Assembly (NCBI RefSeq): GCF_009739465.1
Contig: NZ_WHOM01000068.1
Location: 1-64,000, forward strand
DNA: 64,000 nucleotides
From: Streptomyces apocyni
Lineage (GTDB): Bacteria > Actinomycetota > Actinomycetes > Streptomycetales > Streptomycetaceae
Direction of reading: 5' to 3'
Part shown: one piece after another, positions 16,810 to 25,853 of the stretch
How the letters are laid out: the number at the start of each line of letters is the position of its first letter
Numbering within the stretch: position 1 is the first letter of the stretch
Made by a program: the position numbers and the translations under genes
The notes under the pieces: model-generated
Database searches by the model: none
What the model was told of the DNA's origin: nothing
Seen by the model: the letters and a program-made list of their open reading frames with translations, nothing else

Positions 16810-19800
16810 GTGGCACCGGTGGTGGAGCAGGGGTGGGCGCGGCGGCTGGCCGGGTACGCGTGGCGGTACCCGAAGGACGTGGTGCTCGCGCTGGGGGCCT
16901 CGCTCGGCGGTATGGCCGTGATGGCGCTCGTACCGCTGATCACCAAGGTGATCATTGATGACGTGATCGACACCCGGACGCGGTCGCTGGCCGTCTGGAC
17001 CGGGCTGCTGATCGGCGCCGCGGTTGTCGTGTACGTGCTGACGTACATTCGGCGGTATTACGGTGGACGGCTCGCCCTCGACGTACAGCACGATCTGCGT
17101 ACGGACATGTACGGGACCATCACCAAGCTGGACGGGCGGCGGCAGGACGAGCTGTCCACCGGGCAGGTGGTCGGGCGCGCGACCAGTGATCTGCAGCTGA
17201 TCCAGGGGCTGCTGTTTATGTTGCCGATGACTATCGGTAACTTTCTGCTTTTCTTTATCTCGCTGGCGATCATGGCCTGGCTTTCGCTGCCGCTGACCCT
17301 GGTCGCGCTCGCCGTGGCGCCCGCCGTCTGGTTTATCGCCAAGCGCAGCAAGACCCGGCTGCACCCCGCCACCTGGTACGCGCAGGCCCAGGCGGCCGCC
17401 GTCGCGGGGGTCGTCGACGGGGCCGTGACCGGGGTGCGGGTGGTCAAGGGATTCGGGCAGGAGGAGCAGGAGGGCGACAAGCTCAAGGGGGTGGGCCGCA
17501 AGCTGTTCGCGGGGCGGATGCGGACCATTCGGTTCAATTCCCGGTACACCCCGGCGTTGCAGTCCGTTCCGGCGCTCGGGCAGGTCGCGATGCTGGCGCT
17601 GGGTGGCTGGCTGGCGGTCCGTGGGGAGATCACGCTCGGTACGTTCGTCGCCTTCTCGACGTATCTGGCGCAGTTGGTCGGGCCGGTGCGGATGCTGGCC
17701 ATGGTGCTCACCGTGGGGCAGCAGGCGCGCGCCGGTGCGGAGCGGGTGCTCGATCTGATCGATACCGAGCCGGAGATCGAGGACGGGGGGCGGGAGCTTC
17801 CCGCCGATGCTCCCGCCACCGTCGCGTTCGACGGGGTCGGGTTCGCCTACGTGGACGGGCGGCCCGTACTCGAGGACTTCTCGCTGACGATCCGGCCCGG
17901 TGAGACCGTCGCCGTGGTCGGCTCGTCCGGCAGCGGCAAGTCGACCGTCTCGATGCTGCTGCCCCGCTACTACGACGTCACCCAGGGTGCCGTGCTGGTC
18001 GGCGGGCACGATGTGCGGGAGTTGACCCTCGATTCCCTGCGGGCCGCCATCGGGCTCGTACCCGAGGACAGCTTCCTGTTCTCGGACACGGTGCGGGCGA
18101 ACATCGCCTACGGGGTGCCGGACGCCACTCAGGAGCAGATCGAGACCGCCGCGCGCGCCGCCCAGGCGGACCGATTCATCGACGAGCTGCCGGATGGCTA
18201 CGACACGACCGTCGGCGAGCAGGGGCTGACCCTGTCCGGCGGTCAGCGGCAGCGGATCGCGCTGGCGCGGGCGATCCTCACCGACCCCCGGCTGCTGCTG
18301 CTCGACGACGCCACCTCCGCCGTCGACGCGCGCGTGGAGCACGAAATCCACGAGGCGCTGCGCGGAGTGATGGCCGGGCGTACGACGCTGCTCATCGCCC
18401 ACCGCCGGTCCACCCTGAACCTGGCCGACCGGATCGCCGTACTCGACGGCGGGCGGCTCGCCGACATCGGCACCCACGCGGAGCTGGAGCGCCGCTCGCC
18501 CCTGTACCGGCGGCTGCTGACCGACCCGGAGGGCCTGGGCGGCGTATCGCCGGGGCACACGCCCCCCACGTCCACCGCCGACACCGGCCTGGACGACACC
18601 TCCGTACGGGCGGAACTGGACGCGGAGTTCGACGCCGAGCGGGGCATCACGCCGACCCTGTGGGCGGGCGACCGCGAGCCCAGGGACGCCGCGCTGTCCG
18701 GCTCTCCGGCCAGCCCCGAGCTGCTCGCGCGGGTCGACGCGCTGCCCCCGGCCAACGACACTCCGGACGTCGACGAGGCGCGGGCGGTCGAACCGGAGGA
18801 GTCGTACGGGCTGCGCAGGCTGCTCCGCGGCTTCGGGCTGCCGCTGCTCGTCGCCCTCAGCCTGGTCGCCGTCGACGCGGGCATGGGCCTGCTGCTGCCG
18901 GTACTGATCCGGCACGGCATCGACGAGGGCGTGCAGCAGGCGGCGCTCGGCGCGGTGTGGGTGGCGGCGGTGCTCGGCCTGGTGGTCGTGCTGGTGCAGT
19001 GGGCGGCGCAGATCGGTGAGATCCGGATGACGGGCCGTACCGGCGAGCGCGTCCTGTACTCGCTCCGGCTGAAGATCTTCGCGCAGTTGCAGCGGCTCGG
19101 ACTCGACTACTACGAGCGCGAGCTGACCGGCCGGATCATGACGCGGATGACCACGGATGTGGACGCGCTGTCCACCTTCCTGCAGACCGGTCTGGTCACC
19201 GCCTTCGTGTCCGTCGTGACCTTCTTCGGCATCATGGTCGCGCTGCTCGTGATCGACGTGGGTCTGGCGCTGGTCGTCTTCGCGACCCTCCCCGTCCTGA
19301 TCGTCGGCACGTACTTCTTCCGCAAGTCGAGCGTGAAGGCGTACGAACTCGCCCGCGAGCGGGTGTCGCTGGTCAACGCCGACCTCCAGGAGTCGGTCGC
19401 CGGGCTGCGGATCATGCAGGCCTTCCAGCGCGAGCGCGGCAGCTACGCGCGGTTCACCGAGAACAGTGACAGCTACCGCCGGGCCCGTATCCGCGGCCAG
19501 TGGCTGATCTCGGTCTACTTCCCGTTCGTGCAGTTGCTGTCGTCGGTGGCGGCGGCCGCGGTGCTGATGGTGGGCGCGGGCCGGGTCGAGGCGGGGACTC
19601 TGACGACCGGTGCGCTGGTCGCGTACCTCCTCTACATCGAGCTGTTCTTCGCGCCCGTACAGCAGTTGTCGCAGGTCTTCGACGGGTACCAGCAGGCGTC
19701 CGTCTCGCTCGGCCGCATTCAGGAGCTGCTGCGGGAGCCGACCTCGACGGCGGCGGCCGACAAGCCGCGGCCCGTTGAGTCGCTGCGGGGCGAAGTCGCC

Positions 19801-20532
19801 TTCGAGGACGTGCGTTTCGCGTACAACGGCGAGGAGGAGGCGCTCAGCGAGGTGGACTTGCGCATTCCGGCGGGTCAGACCGTCGCCTTCGTCGGCGAGA
19901 CCGGCGCGGGCAAGTCGACGCTGGTCAAGCTGGTCGCCCGGTTCTACGACCCCACCAGCGGCCGGGTCACGGTCGATGGCACGGACCTGCGCGCGCTGGA
20001 CCTGACGGCGTACCGCCACCGGCTCGGTGTGGTCCCCCAGGAGGCGTACCTCTTCTCGGGTACGGTGCGCGACGCGATCGCGTACGGCCGCCCGGAGGCG
20101 ACGGACGCGCAGGTGGAGGCGGCGGCCCGGGCGGTCGGCGCGCACGACATGATCGCCACCCTGGACGGCGGTTACCTGCACGAGGTCAGCGAGCGCGGCC
20201 GCAACCTCTCGGCGGGGCAGCGCCAGCTGATCGCCCTGGCCCGCGCCGAGTTGGTCGACCCCGACATCCTGCTCCTTGACGAGGCCACGGCCGCGCTCGA
20301 CCTGGCCACTGAGGCGCAGGTCAACCAGGCGACGGACCGGATCGCGGGCCGTCGTACGACGCTGGTCGTCGCGCACCGGCTGACGACGGCGGCGCGGGCG
20401 GACCGGGTGGTGGTGATGGACCACGGCCGGGTCGCCGAGGACGGCACGCACGAGGAGCTGTTGGCGCTGGACGGGCGGTACGCGGAGCTGTGGCGGACGT
20501 TCGTGGGAGAGCCGGAGTCTGCGGCGGCGTAG
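16810..20532 (+). CDS. Fused tandem ABC exporter (TMD-NBD-TMD-NBD)
   Basis: 1,240 residues from GTG at 16810 (GGGAGG five bases upstream; ATG at 16750 is an alternative). Two complete type IV exporter halves are fused in one chain. Half 1 has Walker A VVGSSGSGKST, signature LSGGQRQRIALA and Walker B LLLLDDATSAVD. Half 2 has Walker A FVGETGAGKST, signature LSAGQRQLIALA and Walker B ILLLDEATAALD. The catalytic Glu of half 1 is Asp and the signature of half 2 is altered, the asymmetry typical of heterodimeric exporters with one degenerate ATP site. A charged linker (about residues 575-665) joins the halves. It probably exports drugs, lipids or peptides. Confidence 0.93.
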   Translation: MAPVVEQGWARRLAGYAWRYPKDVVLALGASLGGMAVMALVPLITKVIIDDVIDTRTRSLAVWTGLLIGAAVVVYVLTYIRRYYGGRLALDVQHDLRTDMYGTITKLDGRRQDELSTGQVVGRATSDLQLIQGLLFMLPMTIGNFLLFFISLAIMAWLSLPLTLVALAVAPAVWFIAKRSKTRLHPATWYAQAQAAAVAGVVDGAVTGVRVVKGFGQEEQEGDKLKGVGRKLFAGRMRTIRFNSRYTPALQSVPALGQVAMLALGGWLAVRGEITLGTFVAFSTYLAQLVGPVRMLAMVLTVGQQARAGAERVLDLIDTEPEIEDGGRELPADAPATVAFDGVGFAYVDGRPVLEDFSLTIRPGETVAVVGSSGSGKSTVSMLLPRYYDVTQGAVLVGGHDVRELTLDSLRAAIGLVPEDSFLFSDTVRANIAYGVPDATQEQIETAARAAQADRFIDELPDGYDTTVGEQGLTLSGGQRQRIALARAILTDPRLLLLDDATSAVDARVEHEIHEALRGVMAGRTTLLIAHRRSTLNLADRIAVLDGGRLADIGTHAELERRSPLYRRLLTDPEGLGGVSPGHTPPTSTADTGLDDTSVRAELDAEFDAERGITPTLWAGDREPRDAALSGSPASPELLARVDALPPANDTPDVDEARAVEPEESYGLRRLLRGFGLPLLVALSLVAVDAGMGLLLPVLIRHGIDEGVQQAALGAVWVAAVLGLVVVLVQWAAQIGEIRMTGRTGERVLYSLRLKIFAQLQRLGLDYYERELTGRIMTRMTTDVDALSTFLQTGLVTAFVSVVTFFGIMVALLVIDVGLALVVFATLPVLIVGTYFFRKSSVKAYELARERVSLVNADLQESVAGLRIMQAFQRERGSYARFTENSDSYRRARIRGQWLISVYFPFVQLLSSVAAAAVLMVGAGRVEAGTLTTGALVAYLLYIELFFAPVQQLSQVFDGYQQASVSLGRIQELLREPTSTAAADKPRPVESLRGEVAFEDVRFAYNGEEEALSEVDLRIPAGQTVAFVGETGAGKSTLVKLVARFYDPTSGRVTVDGTDLRALDLTAYRHRLGVVPQEAYLFSGTVRDAIAYGRPEATDAQVEAAARAVGAHDMIATLDGGYLHEVSERGRNLSAGQRQLIALARAELVDPDILLLDEATAALDLATEAQVNQATDRIAGRRTTLVVAHRLTTAARADRVVVMDHGRVAEDGTHEELLALDGRYAELWRTFVGEPESAAA

Positions 20533-20578
20533 GCGTACGCGCGCGTAGCGCCCCACAGAACACGTTCGAGTTACGTGC

Positions 20579-20603
20579 AACCGTTCGCCCGCCCCGCCGC
20601 GTC
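20579..20603 (+). promoter_or_regulatory. Possible ECF-sigma promoter
   Basis: AACC (20579-20582), 17 bases, then CGTC (20600-20603), the -35/-10 pattern of many extracytoplasmic-function sigma factors, about 60 bases before a small secreted protein. Short motifs, so tentative. Confidence 0.35.
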
Positions 20604-20662
20604 CGTACCTCTGAACGCCGCCGACTCGGGAGGGGACAGCTGTGCGCTCTGGGGGGACAGCC

Positions 20663-21046
20663 ATGGGACGCGGGCGACGGGTCGCGCTCTGCGCTGCCCT
20701 GCTGACGGCCGGTCTGCTGATCGGCCTGGCCGGACCCGGCACGGGGGCGGCGCACGCGGCCGGGCCCTGCGCGGGCAAGAAGGTGCGCACCCTGTCGTTC
20801 TCCACCGGCGCCGCTCACGTCTACAAGAGCCGCGGCTTCCTCTGCGCGGTGGCGCGGCCCCACAAGGCGGGCAAGCGCCAGTACATGTCCGTGAGCGTGC
20901 AGGCGCGCGGCGCCCGGCCGGTGCGGAACGCGGGCCAGTTCACCCAGTACGCGGGGCCCGTCAAGGTCTATGCGGGCAAACGGTGTGTATGGGTCAGGGG
21001 AAAGGTCGGTCAGGGCTCGGTGAGTTCTGGCTGGATCCTGTGCTGA
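20663..21046 (+). CDS. Small secreted protein with cysteines, unknown function
   Basis: 127 residues from ATG at 20663 (GGGGGGAC upstream); GTG at 20642 with its own GGGAGGGGAC is equally possible and adds seven residues. The N-terminus is a clear Sec signal peptide: MGRGRR, a hydrophobic core and a likely cut after AHA. The mature part is about 95 residues, basic, with four Cys, probably two disulfides, and a terminal WILC. No family recognised with certainty. It resembles small Streptomyces spore- or wall-associated secreted proteins in size and layout only. Confidence 0.75.
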   Translation: MGRGRRVALCAALLTAGLLIGLAGPGTGAAHAAGPCAGKKVRTLSFSTGAAHVYKSRGFLCAVARPHKAGKRQYMSVSVQARGARPVRNAGQFTQYAGPVKVYAGKRCVWVRGKVGQGSVSSGWILC

Positions 21047-21162
21047 ACCACAGGAAAGCCGCCCATAGCTCTCAATGACCCCTGGTGCCAGGCCACTTGC
21101 TCCGATAGGTTCCGGCGGAAATCCGTGAACCCAGCGGACACCGTGACCCCAGGGGAGGGTGC

Positions 21163-22581
21163 ATGCGCAAGGCGCTCAGATGGCTGCTGTCGCTCGTGGT
21201 GCTGATAGGTACCTTGAGTGCGGCTGGGGCGGCCACCGCCGCCGAGCCAGAGGCGACCGACATCAAGGACCGGCTCCTCGCGATACCGGGCATGAGCCTG
21301 ATCGAGGAGAAGCCGTACGACGGCTATCGGTACTTCGTTCTCAACTACACGCAGCCGGTTGACCACCGGCGGCCGTACAAGGGGACGTTCCAGCAGCGAC
21401 TGTCGGTCCTGCACAAGGACACCAACCGCCCGACGGTCTTCCACACGTCGGGCTACCACCTCTACACCAACCCGTTCCGCAGTGAGCCGACGCGGATCAT
21501 CGACGGTAACCAGGTGTCGATGGAGTACCGCTTCTTCGATCCCTCCCGGCCGAGCCCCGCCAACTGGTCCGACCTGAACATCCGGCAGGCGGCCGACGAC
21601 CAGCACCGCATCTTCAAGGCGCTGAAGCCGATCTACCGCAAGAACTGGCTGTCAACCGGCGGTTCCAAGGGCGGCATGACGGCGACGTACTACGAGCGCT
21701 TCCACCCGAACGACATGGACGGTGTCGTCGCCTACGTCGCGCCCAACGACGTGGTGAACAGGGAGGACTCGGCCTACGACCGCTTCTTCGAGAACGTCGG
21801 CACCAAAGAGTGCCGCGACGCCCTGAACGCGGTGCAGCGCGAGGCACTGGTACGCCGTGAGCCGCTGAAGAAGCGGTACGCCGACTGGGCGGCCGAGTCC
21901 GGCGCCACCTTCAACACCGTCGGCAGCCTCGACAAGTCGTACGAGGCCGTCGTCTCCGACATGGTCTGGGCCTTCTGGCAGTACAGCAGCGAGGCGGACT
22001 GCAAGGACGTGCCCACCGCGGCCACCGCCACCGACAAGGAGATCTACGACTACGTAGACACCATCTCCGGCTTCTCCTTCTACACCGACCAGGGCCTGGA
22101 GCGGTACACGCCGTACTACTACCAGGCGGGCACCGAGCTGGGCTCGCCCGACATCAAGCAGCCGCACCTGGATGGCCTCCAGCGCTACGGCTACCAGGCG
22201 CCGCGGGAGTTCGTGCCGCGTGACATCCCGATGTGGTTCAAGCCGTGGAAGATGCGGGACATTGACACCTGGGTCCGGTTCAACGCCGAGCGGATGCTCT
22301 TCGTCAACGGCGAGAACGACCCGTGGGGTGCCGAGCCGTTCCGCCTCAGCAGGCTCGCCAAGGACTCGTACGTCTACGTCGCCCCCGGCGCCAACCACGG
22401 CGCCAACGTCGCCGCGCTGAAGGCTGACGAGCGCGCGAAGGCCACCGCCGCGATCCTGGAGTGGGCGGGTGTCGCTCCGGCCAAGGTCCAGGCCGACGAG
22501 GCGAAGGCCAAGCCGCTGGCGAGGTACGACGCGAAGCTGGACAAGCGTGACCTCAAGCGGGAGTTCACGATGCGGCGGTAA
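21163..22581 (+). CDS. Secreted S37-family prolyl tri/tetrapeptidyl aminopeptidase
   Basis: 472 residues; ATG at 21163 follows GGGGAGGG. Signal peptide of about 27 residues, cleaved near ATAAEP. Alpha/beta-hydrolase fold with nucleophile Ser168 in STGGSKGGMTA, an Asp candidate in FVNGENDPWG and the His in GANHGANVA. Length and these motifs match the PS-10/S37 peptidases known from Streptomyces mobaraensis, which remove Pro-containing tri- or tetrapeptides from protein N-termini and help mature secreted enzymes such as transglutaminase. No transglutaminase gene is nearby, so here the role is probably peptide nutrition. Confidence 0.92.
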   Translation: MRKALRWLLSLVVLIGTLSAAGAATAAEPEATDIKDRLLAIPGMSLIEEKPYDGYRYFVLNYTQPVDHRRPYKGTFQQRLSVLHKDTNRPTVFHTSGYHLYTNPFRSEPTRIIDGNQVSMEYRFFDPSRPSPANWSDLNIRQAADDQHRIFKALKPIYRKNWLSTGGSKGGMTATYYERFHPNDMDGVVAYVAPNDVVNREDSAYDRFFENVGTKECRDALNAVQREALVRREPLKKRYADWAAESGATFNTVGSLDKSYEAVVSDMVWAFWQYSSEADCKDVPTAATATDKEIYDYVDTISGFSFYTDQGLERYTPYYYQAGTELGSPDIKQPHLDGLQRYGYQAPREFVPRDIPMWFKPWKMRDIDTWVRFNAERMLFVNGENDPWGAEPFRLSRLAKDSYVYVAPGANHGANVAALKADERAKATAAILEWAGVAPAKVQADEAKAKPLARYDAKLDKRDLKREFTMRR

Positions 22582-22707
22582 AGCCGCCCGCGCGTACTCC
22601 TGAGTGCGCTCCTGACCCGCGCCCGCTGCCTCTTGGCGGCGGGCGCGGTGCTGTGCCGTGGCGAGTGCGATGCCGCGCCGTGTTCTGACGTGCCGTGCCG
22701 TGTGCGG

Positions 22708-23271
22708 TCACAGGGACTGGGCGCAGCCCACCGGCTTCGGCCCGCCCAGGTGGACGTAGAGCGTCGTGGACGGTGGGCATTTCGCGCGGGTGGCGACGGC
22801 CGACATCACCTTGAACCGCGGGCGCCGCTCGCCCGAGCCGTCGCAGGCCGTCTCCCGTACTTCGCCCGCCTTGGCCTGGTAGACGCAGTCACCGACGATC
22901 GTGCGCGAGCCTCCGCCACGGCCGGGGTCGCCGGGGTGCGGCGGTTCCAGGTTGCGCATGCAGGCGACACCCCGCGGGTCGATGTGCAGCACGAAGTCCG
23001 TACGCTCCGGACAACTGCGGCCGTTCGCGTCCGCCTGCTGTCCGTCGTGGCGGGCGATGACCCGGGCCAGGGCGCGCTCGCTCGTACACGGCACCTCGGT
23101 GAACTCCCGTCCGCGCGAACTGCATTCGCCGACCCCGAGGAAGGTCTTGCCGTAACCCGTAGACGCGCTGGCGGAGTTGCCGCCGCCGTCCCCGGCACCC
23201 GGCGACCGCTGGCAGGACGCGAGCGCTACGACGGCCACCAGCGCGCACACCACTCCCACCCCCCGGTACAT
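22708..23271 (-). CDS. Putative lipoprotein, unknown function
   Basis: 187 residues. The lipobox LASC at residues 17-20 predicts a signal-peptidase-II cleaved lipoprotein anchored outside the membrane. The mature part begins with a Gly/Ser linker and contains six further cysteines (ECSSRG, VPCTSE, RSCPER, VACMRN, DCVYQ, AKCPPS and others). The spacing fits two similar lobes of about 70 residues, each with DFVLHIDPRGVACMRN- or TTLYVHLGGPKPVGCA-like ends, so an internal duplication is likely. It converges on the S37 peptidase and faces the DUF3152 gene across a 560-base gap. No catalytic motif. Confidence 0.8.
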   Translation of the reverse strand: MYRGVGVVCALVAVVALASCQRSPGAGDGGGNSASASTGYGKTFLGVGECSSRGREFTEVPCTSERALARVIARHDGQQADANGRSCPERTDFVLHIDPRGVACMRNLEPPHPGDPGRGGGSRTIVGDCVYQAKAGEVRETACDGSGERRPRFKVMSAVATRAKCPPSTTLYVHLGGPKPVGCAQSL

Positions 23272-23525
23272 GCGTTCAGCGTGCCCCGTCGAGGCGGGCG
23301 CACGCCAGAGGGCGGGGCCTGGCGGCGTAGAGCGGATACGTCATGTGTCCCGGCCGCGCCGCTGTCGTGATCCGTAGCCGATGGGGGCGCGCGGCCGGGG
23401 AACCCGTGCGCCCGCGCCTCCGTCCAACCAGCATGCTGCCGGTGAGTCTCCGCTGTGCGGTGTCGGCCTCGCCGCTGGCTGCGAACGCTGACCACCCCCT
23501 CCGCCGCACCCGCGGCCGGCAGCAC

Positions 23526-23567
23526 GCCGCCACCGGCGCGCCCCCCTCTTCATGCGCCGGTGGCGGC
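23526..23567. repeat. 14-base perfect inverted repeat
   Basis: GCCGCCACCGGCGC and its exact complement, with a 14-base pyrimidine-rich loop. No T-tract on either side. Confidence 0.6.
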
Positions 23568-23658
23568 CCCCAGGCAACGGCGGTCCTGCTCCTCGGTGCT
23601 GCTCCTCGCCGTAACCAGCGCGGGCGCGTTAGGTGGAATGGGCGATTTGCCCGTCAGG

Positions 23659-23688
23659 TTGACGGCGATGCGACGGTACGTCTAGGAC
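23659..23688 (+). promoter_or_regulatory. Sigma-70-like promoter for the DUF3152 gene
   Basis: TTGACG (23659-23664), 18 bases, TAGGAC (23683-23688), about 145 bases before the start. Confidence 0.5.
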
Positions 23689-23832
23689 TTGCCTGGTCAG
23701 GGCGGGTTTCCCCATCCTGAGCAGCGGGGGGCGCTGGGCCGGGAGAGGGTTCTCCTGGCGGCGCGGAGTGGCAGTGGATCGGTCCCATGACGTGGTCCTG
23801 CCCAGGAGCACAGTCAAGGGAGAACACCAAAC

Positions 23833-24885
23833 GTGGGACGGCGCGCAGCTCGCCAGTACTCGTCCGCTCGGCCCGGGCGGGCAAGACGAGCCCGAGGTGG
23901 CGAAGGGGGCCAGAGTTTCAGGGGACCCGGAGGGCGTGGCCGCGCGAGCCGCGGCCGTGTCCGAAGACGCGGCATATGGCGTGACGCGGCACGGGTGGTC
24001 ACGGTGGGCATATTTCTGTGCGTCGCCGCATTCGGCAGCGGTATCGCCATTGGCTACTTGCAGGACACGGGCGACCAGGCGGGGGCCGACGACGCCCAGG
24101 CCCCTGCGGACGCGCCGACGGGAGCCTCTGCAGGCCCCAGCCCCAACCCCGGTGACGCATCGCCGAGCAACAGCGCGTCCCCCTCGCCCAGCGCGTCTCC
24201 GTCACCCAGTGCCTCCGCCTCGCCCAGCGCGTCTGCGTCACCCAGTGCGTCTCCGTCGCCCAGTGCCTCCGCCTCGCCGTCGCCGTCGCCGTCAGAGAGC
24301 CGCGACGATCGCATCGCCGTTCCGGCCACCGGCCCCGGTACCTTCCGCACGGCCGGGGCGGGCCCGACCGCGGGCGCGGGGTCTCGCGTGTGGCGCTACA
24401 AGGTGATGGTCGAGGACGGCATCGACCTCACCTCGAGCGGGGCCGCGGCCCGGGCCGACGCGATACTCGCCGACAACCGGGGCTGGACCCGCGGCGGCCA
24501 GCACGCGTTCCAGCGGGTGGGGTCGGGCTCGTACGAATTCGTGGTGAAGATCGCGACACCGGGTACCGTCGACGCCATCTGCGGCGCCGCGGGCCTGCAG
24601 ACCAGGGGCGAGGTGAACTGCCGGGTCGGCGAGAACGTGGTCGTGAACCTCAAGCGATGGGTCCTCGGCTCACCCCAGTTCGACGGGCCGATCGCCGAGT
24701 ACCAGGCGCTGATCATCAACCACGAGGTCGGCCACCGCATCGGCCGCGGCCACGAGGGCTGCCCCGGACCGGGCCAGCCCGCCCCCGCGATGATGCAGCA
24801 GATCAAGGGGCTGAACGGCTGCGTCGCCAATGCCTGGCCCTACAACCGCGGCGGCACCTACCTCGGCGGCCCCGCGGTCCCCTGA
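23833..24885 (+). CDS. DUF3152 membrane-anchored putative zinc metalloprotease
   Basis: 350 residues from GTG at 23833 with GGGAGAAC upstream. An Arg/Gly-rich cytoplasmic N-terminus (1-50) is followed by one membrane segment (VVTVGIFLCVAAFGSGIAIG). A Pro/Ser/Ala linker (about residues 85-155) follows, built of SPSAS repeats. The external DUF3152 domain holds NHEVGHRIGRGHEGCPG, a metzincin-like HExxHxxGxxH zinc motif (HEVGHRIGRGH), so zinc proteolysis is likely though not proved for the family. Two Cys pairs may form disulfides. Five bases after its stop lies a fragment related to a small gene at 26946-27332. Confidence 0.88.
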   Translation: MGRRAARQYSSARPGRARRARGGEGGQSFRGPGGRGRASRGRVRRRGIWRDAARVVTVGIFLCVAAFGSGIAIGYLQDTGDQAGADDAQAPADAPTGASAGPSPNPGDASPSNSASPSPSASPSPSASASPSASASPSASPSPSASASPSPSPSESRDDRIAVPATGPGTFRTAGAGPTAGAGSRVWRYKVMVEDGIDLTSSGAAARADAILADNRGWTRGGQHAFQRVGSGSYEFVVKIATPGTVDAICGAAGLQTRGEVNCRVGENVVVNLKRWVLGSPQFDGPIAEYQALIINHEVGHRIGRGHEGCPGPGQPAPAMMQQIKGLNGCVANAWPYNRGGTYLGGPAVP

Positions 24886-24889
24886 CGAG

Positions 24890-24995
24890 CCCGTGACCAC
24901 ACCGACCCGGTCCCTGACCGCATCCCACGCCGTCGCCCCCACCTGCGGGTGCACGCTCAGCAGGTGCGACACGGGCGCGGAGTCGGAGTCCGAGG
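24890..24995 (-). pseudogene. Fragment of a small GntR-island gene
   Basis: Minus-strand translation reads SVHPQVGATAWDAVRDRV, closely matching VHPPVGVTAWDAVRDRV in the 128-residue gene at 26946-27332. At DNA level 24890-24934 is identical over 45 bases to 27070-27114. No start codon or flanking homology is present, so it is a remnant or a duplicated edge. Confidence 0.6.
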
Positions 24996-25072
24996 GCGTG
25001 GGCGGTGAGGAGGAGGGCGGTGCCGATCGCGATGCCGCGTGACATCGCGGAAGCCGCTCTCGCGCGCAGCGG

Positions 25073-25444
25073 TCAGGGTTTCCCGATGTCGACGACCCAC
25101 ACTCCGGTTCCGTCGTAGGCCTCGGGAACGGCGGTGAGCACCTGCCCGTCTTCCGCGCCGGAGACCGCGGAACAGACTGCGTGTGCGTGGCGCCAGTCGA
25201 CTCCGGAGGCGACGGCCTGTTCGACGGCCGCGGTGGCAGCGAAGTCCAGGGGAAGGAACTCCAGGCCGGGCAGCGCTCCGACGTGGGCTGCCGCGCCGGG
25301 CAGCTCCAGACTCGCGGAGACCAGGCACAGCGCGGGGACGTGGGCCCGCCCGGCGGGTTCGTCCGCCTCAACTACCGCAAGGCCGGACAGAAACCGGTGC
25401 CCCCGGCACACGGCGAGCACCGCCGTGTGGTCAAGGATGATCAC
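25073..25444 (-). CDS. PIN-domain-like protein (VapC-type toxin candidate)
   Basis: 123 residues from GTG at 25444, overlapping the RHH antitoxin stop by four bases (GTGA). The N-terminal MIILDHTAVLA and the C-terminal DWRHAHAVCSAVSG-VLTAVPEAY follow the PIN nuclease layout (first Asp; later Asp with AHA; closing VLT-P). The central acidic residue usually found in a VPALxLxEA segment appears to be Ser here (VPALCLVSAS), so the ribonuclease site may be weakened. With the RHH gene it looks like a type II toxin-antitoxin module, or a stable regulatory descendant of one. Confidence 0.75.
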   Translation of the reverse strand: MIILDHTAVLAVCRGHRFLSGLAVVEADEPAGRAHVPALCLVSASLELPGAAAHVGALPGLEFLPLDFAATAAVEQAVASGVDWRHAHAVCSAVSGAEDGQVLTAVPEAYDGTGVWVVDIGKP

Positions 25445-25704
25445 CTGCGGCCCCCGATGCGACCGGCCACAATGTCAGCCCGCCATTCCTGTGCGCGCCG
25501 CACGTCGTCGTCGGTGAGGTCCGGACAGAGGTTCGCACGGATGTAGGCCAGCCCCCGGGCGGTGCGCTCGGCACGCTCGGTGTCGGTCGGAAGCTCGGTG
25601 GCAAGCCGCTCCACGAGACTGCGCACGCTGGTGCCCCGCTCGTCGGCCAGTATGCGCAGCCGGTCGCGGACGTCGTCGGTGACCTTGATAGTGGTGTCAG
25701 CCAT
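25441..25704 (-). CDS. Ribbon-helix-helix antitoxin-like protein
   Basis: 87 residues from ATG at 25704; the open frame upstream is not coding. The N-terminus ADTTIKVTDDVRDRLRILA and RGTSVRSLVERL form a beta-strand plus two helices, the MetJ/Arc/CopG-type DNA-binding fold. The C-terminal helical tail would bind the PIN protein encoded by the overlapping next gene. As in VapBC-like systems it probably represses its own promoter. Pair spacing (four-base overlap, antitoxin first) is canonical. Confidence 0.8.
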   Translation of the reverse strand: MADTTIKVTDDVRDRLRILADERGTSVRSLVERLATELPTDTERAERTARGLAYIRANLCPDLTDDDVRRAQEWRADIVAGRIGGRR

Positions 25705-25853
25705 GCTGCAAGAATACATCTGAATACCAATGCTGCGCGGGGATCCGGGATCCGGCCGATGCCACCCCGATTCACGCAGGTGTACGAGCACTGTTGGCTG
25801 TACCGCCGATGGCCGTACCGCCGACGCGAGGGCGCACCAGCCCGGGCGCGGCG

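Larger units (their letters stand above)
23272..23832. other. 560-base divergent intergenic region with hairpin and promoter
   Basis: Between the lipoprotein and DUF3152 genes. Several ORFs exist on both strands but have GC-shadow composition. It holds a perfect 14-base inverted repeat (23526-23539 with 23554-23567) and a promoter-like pair at 23659-23688. A hairpin in a divergent region is unusual and may mark a small RNA. Confidence 0.4.

Noticed and set aside
16432..20805. 1,457-codon minus-strand frame opposite the ABC exporter
   Set aside because: Shadow frame; the plus strand has two full sets of ABC motifs.
23343..23720. 125-codon plus-strand frame between lipoprotein and DUF3152 genes
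   Set aside because: Starts without a ribosome site, spans the hairpin and promoter-like elements and has no recognisable features.
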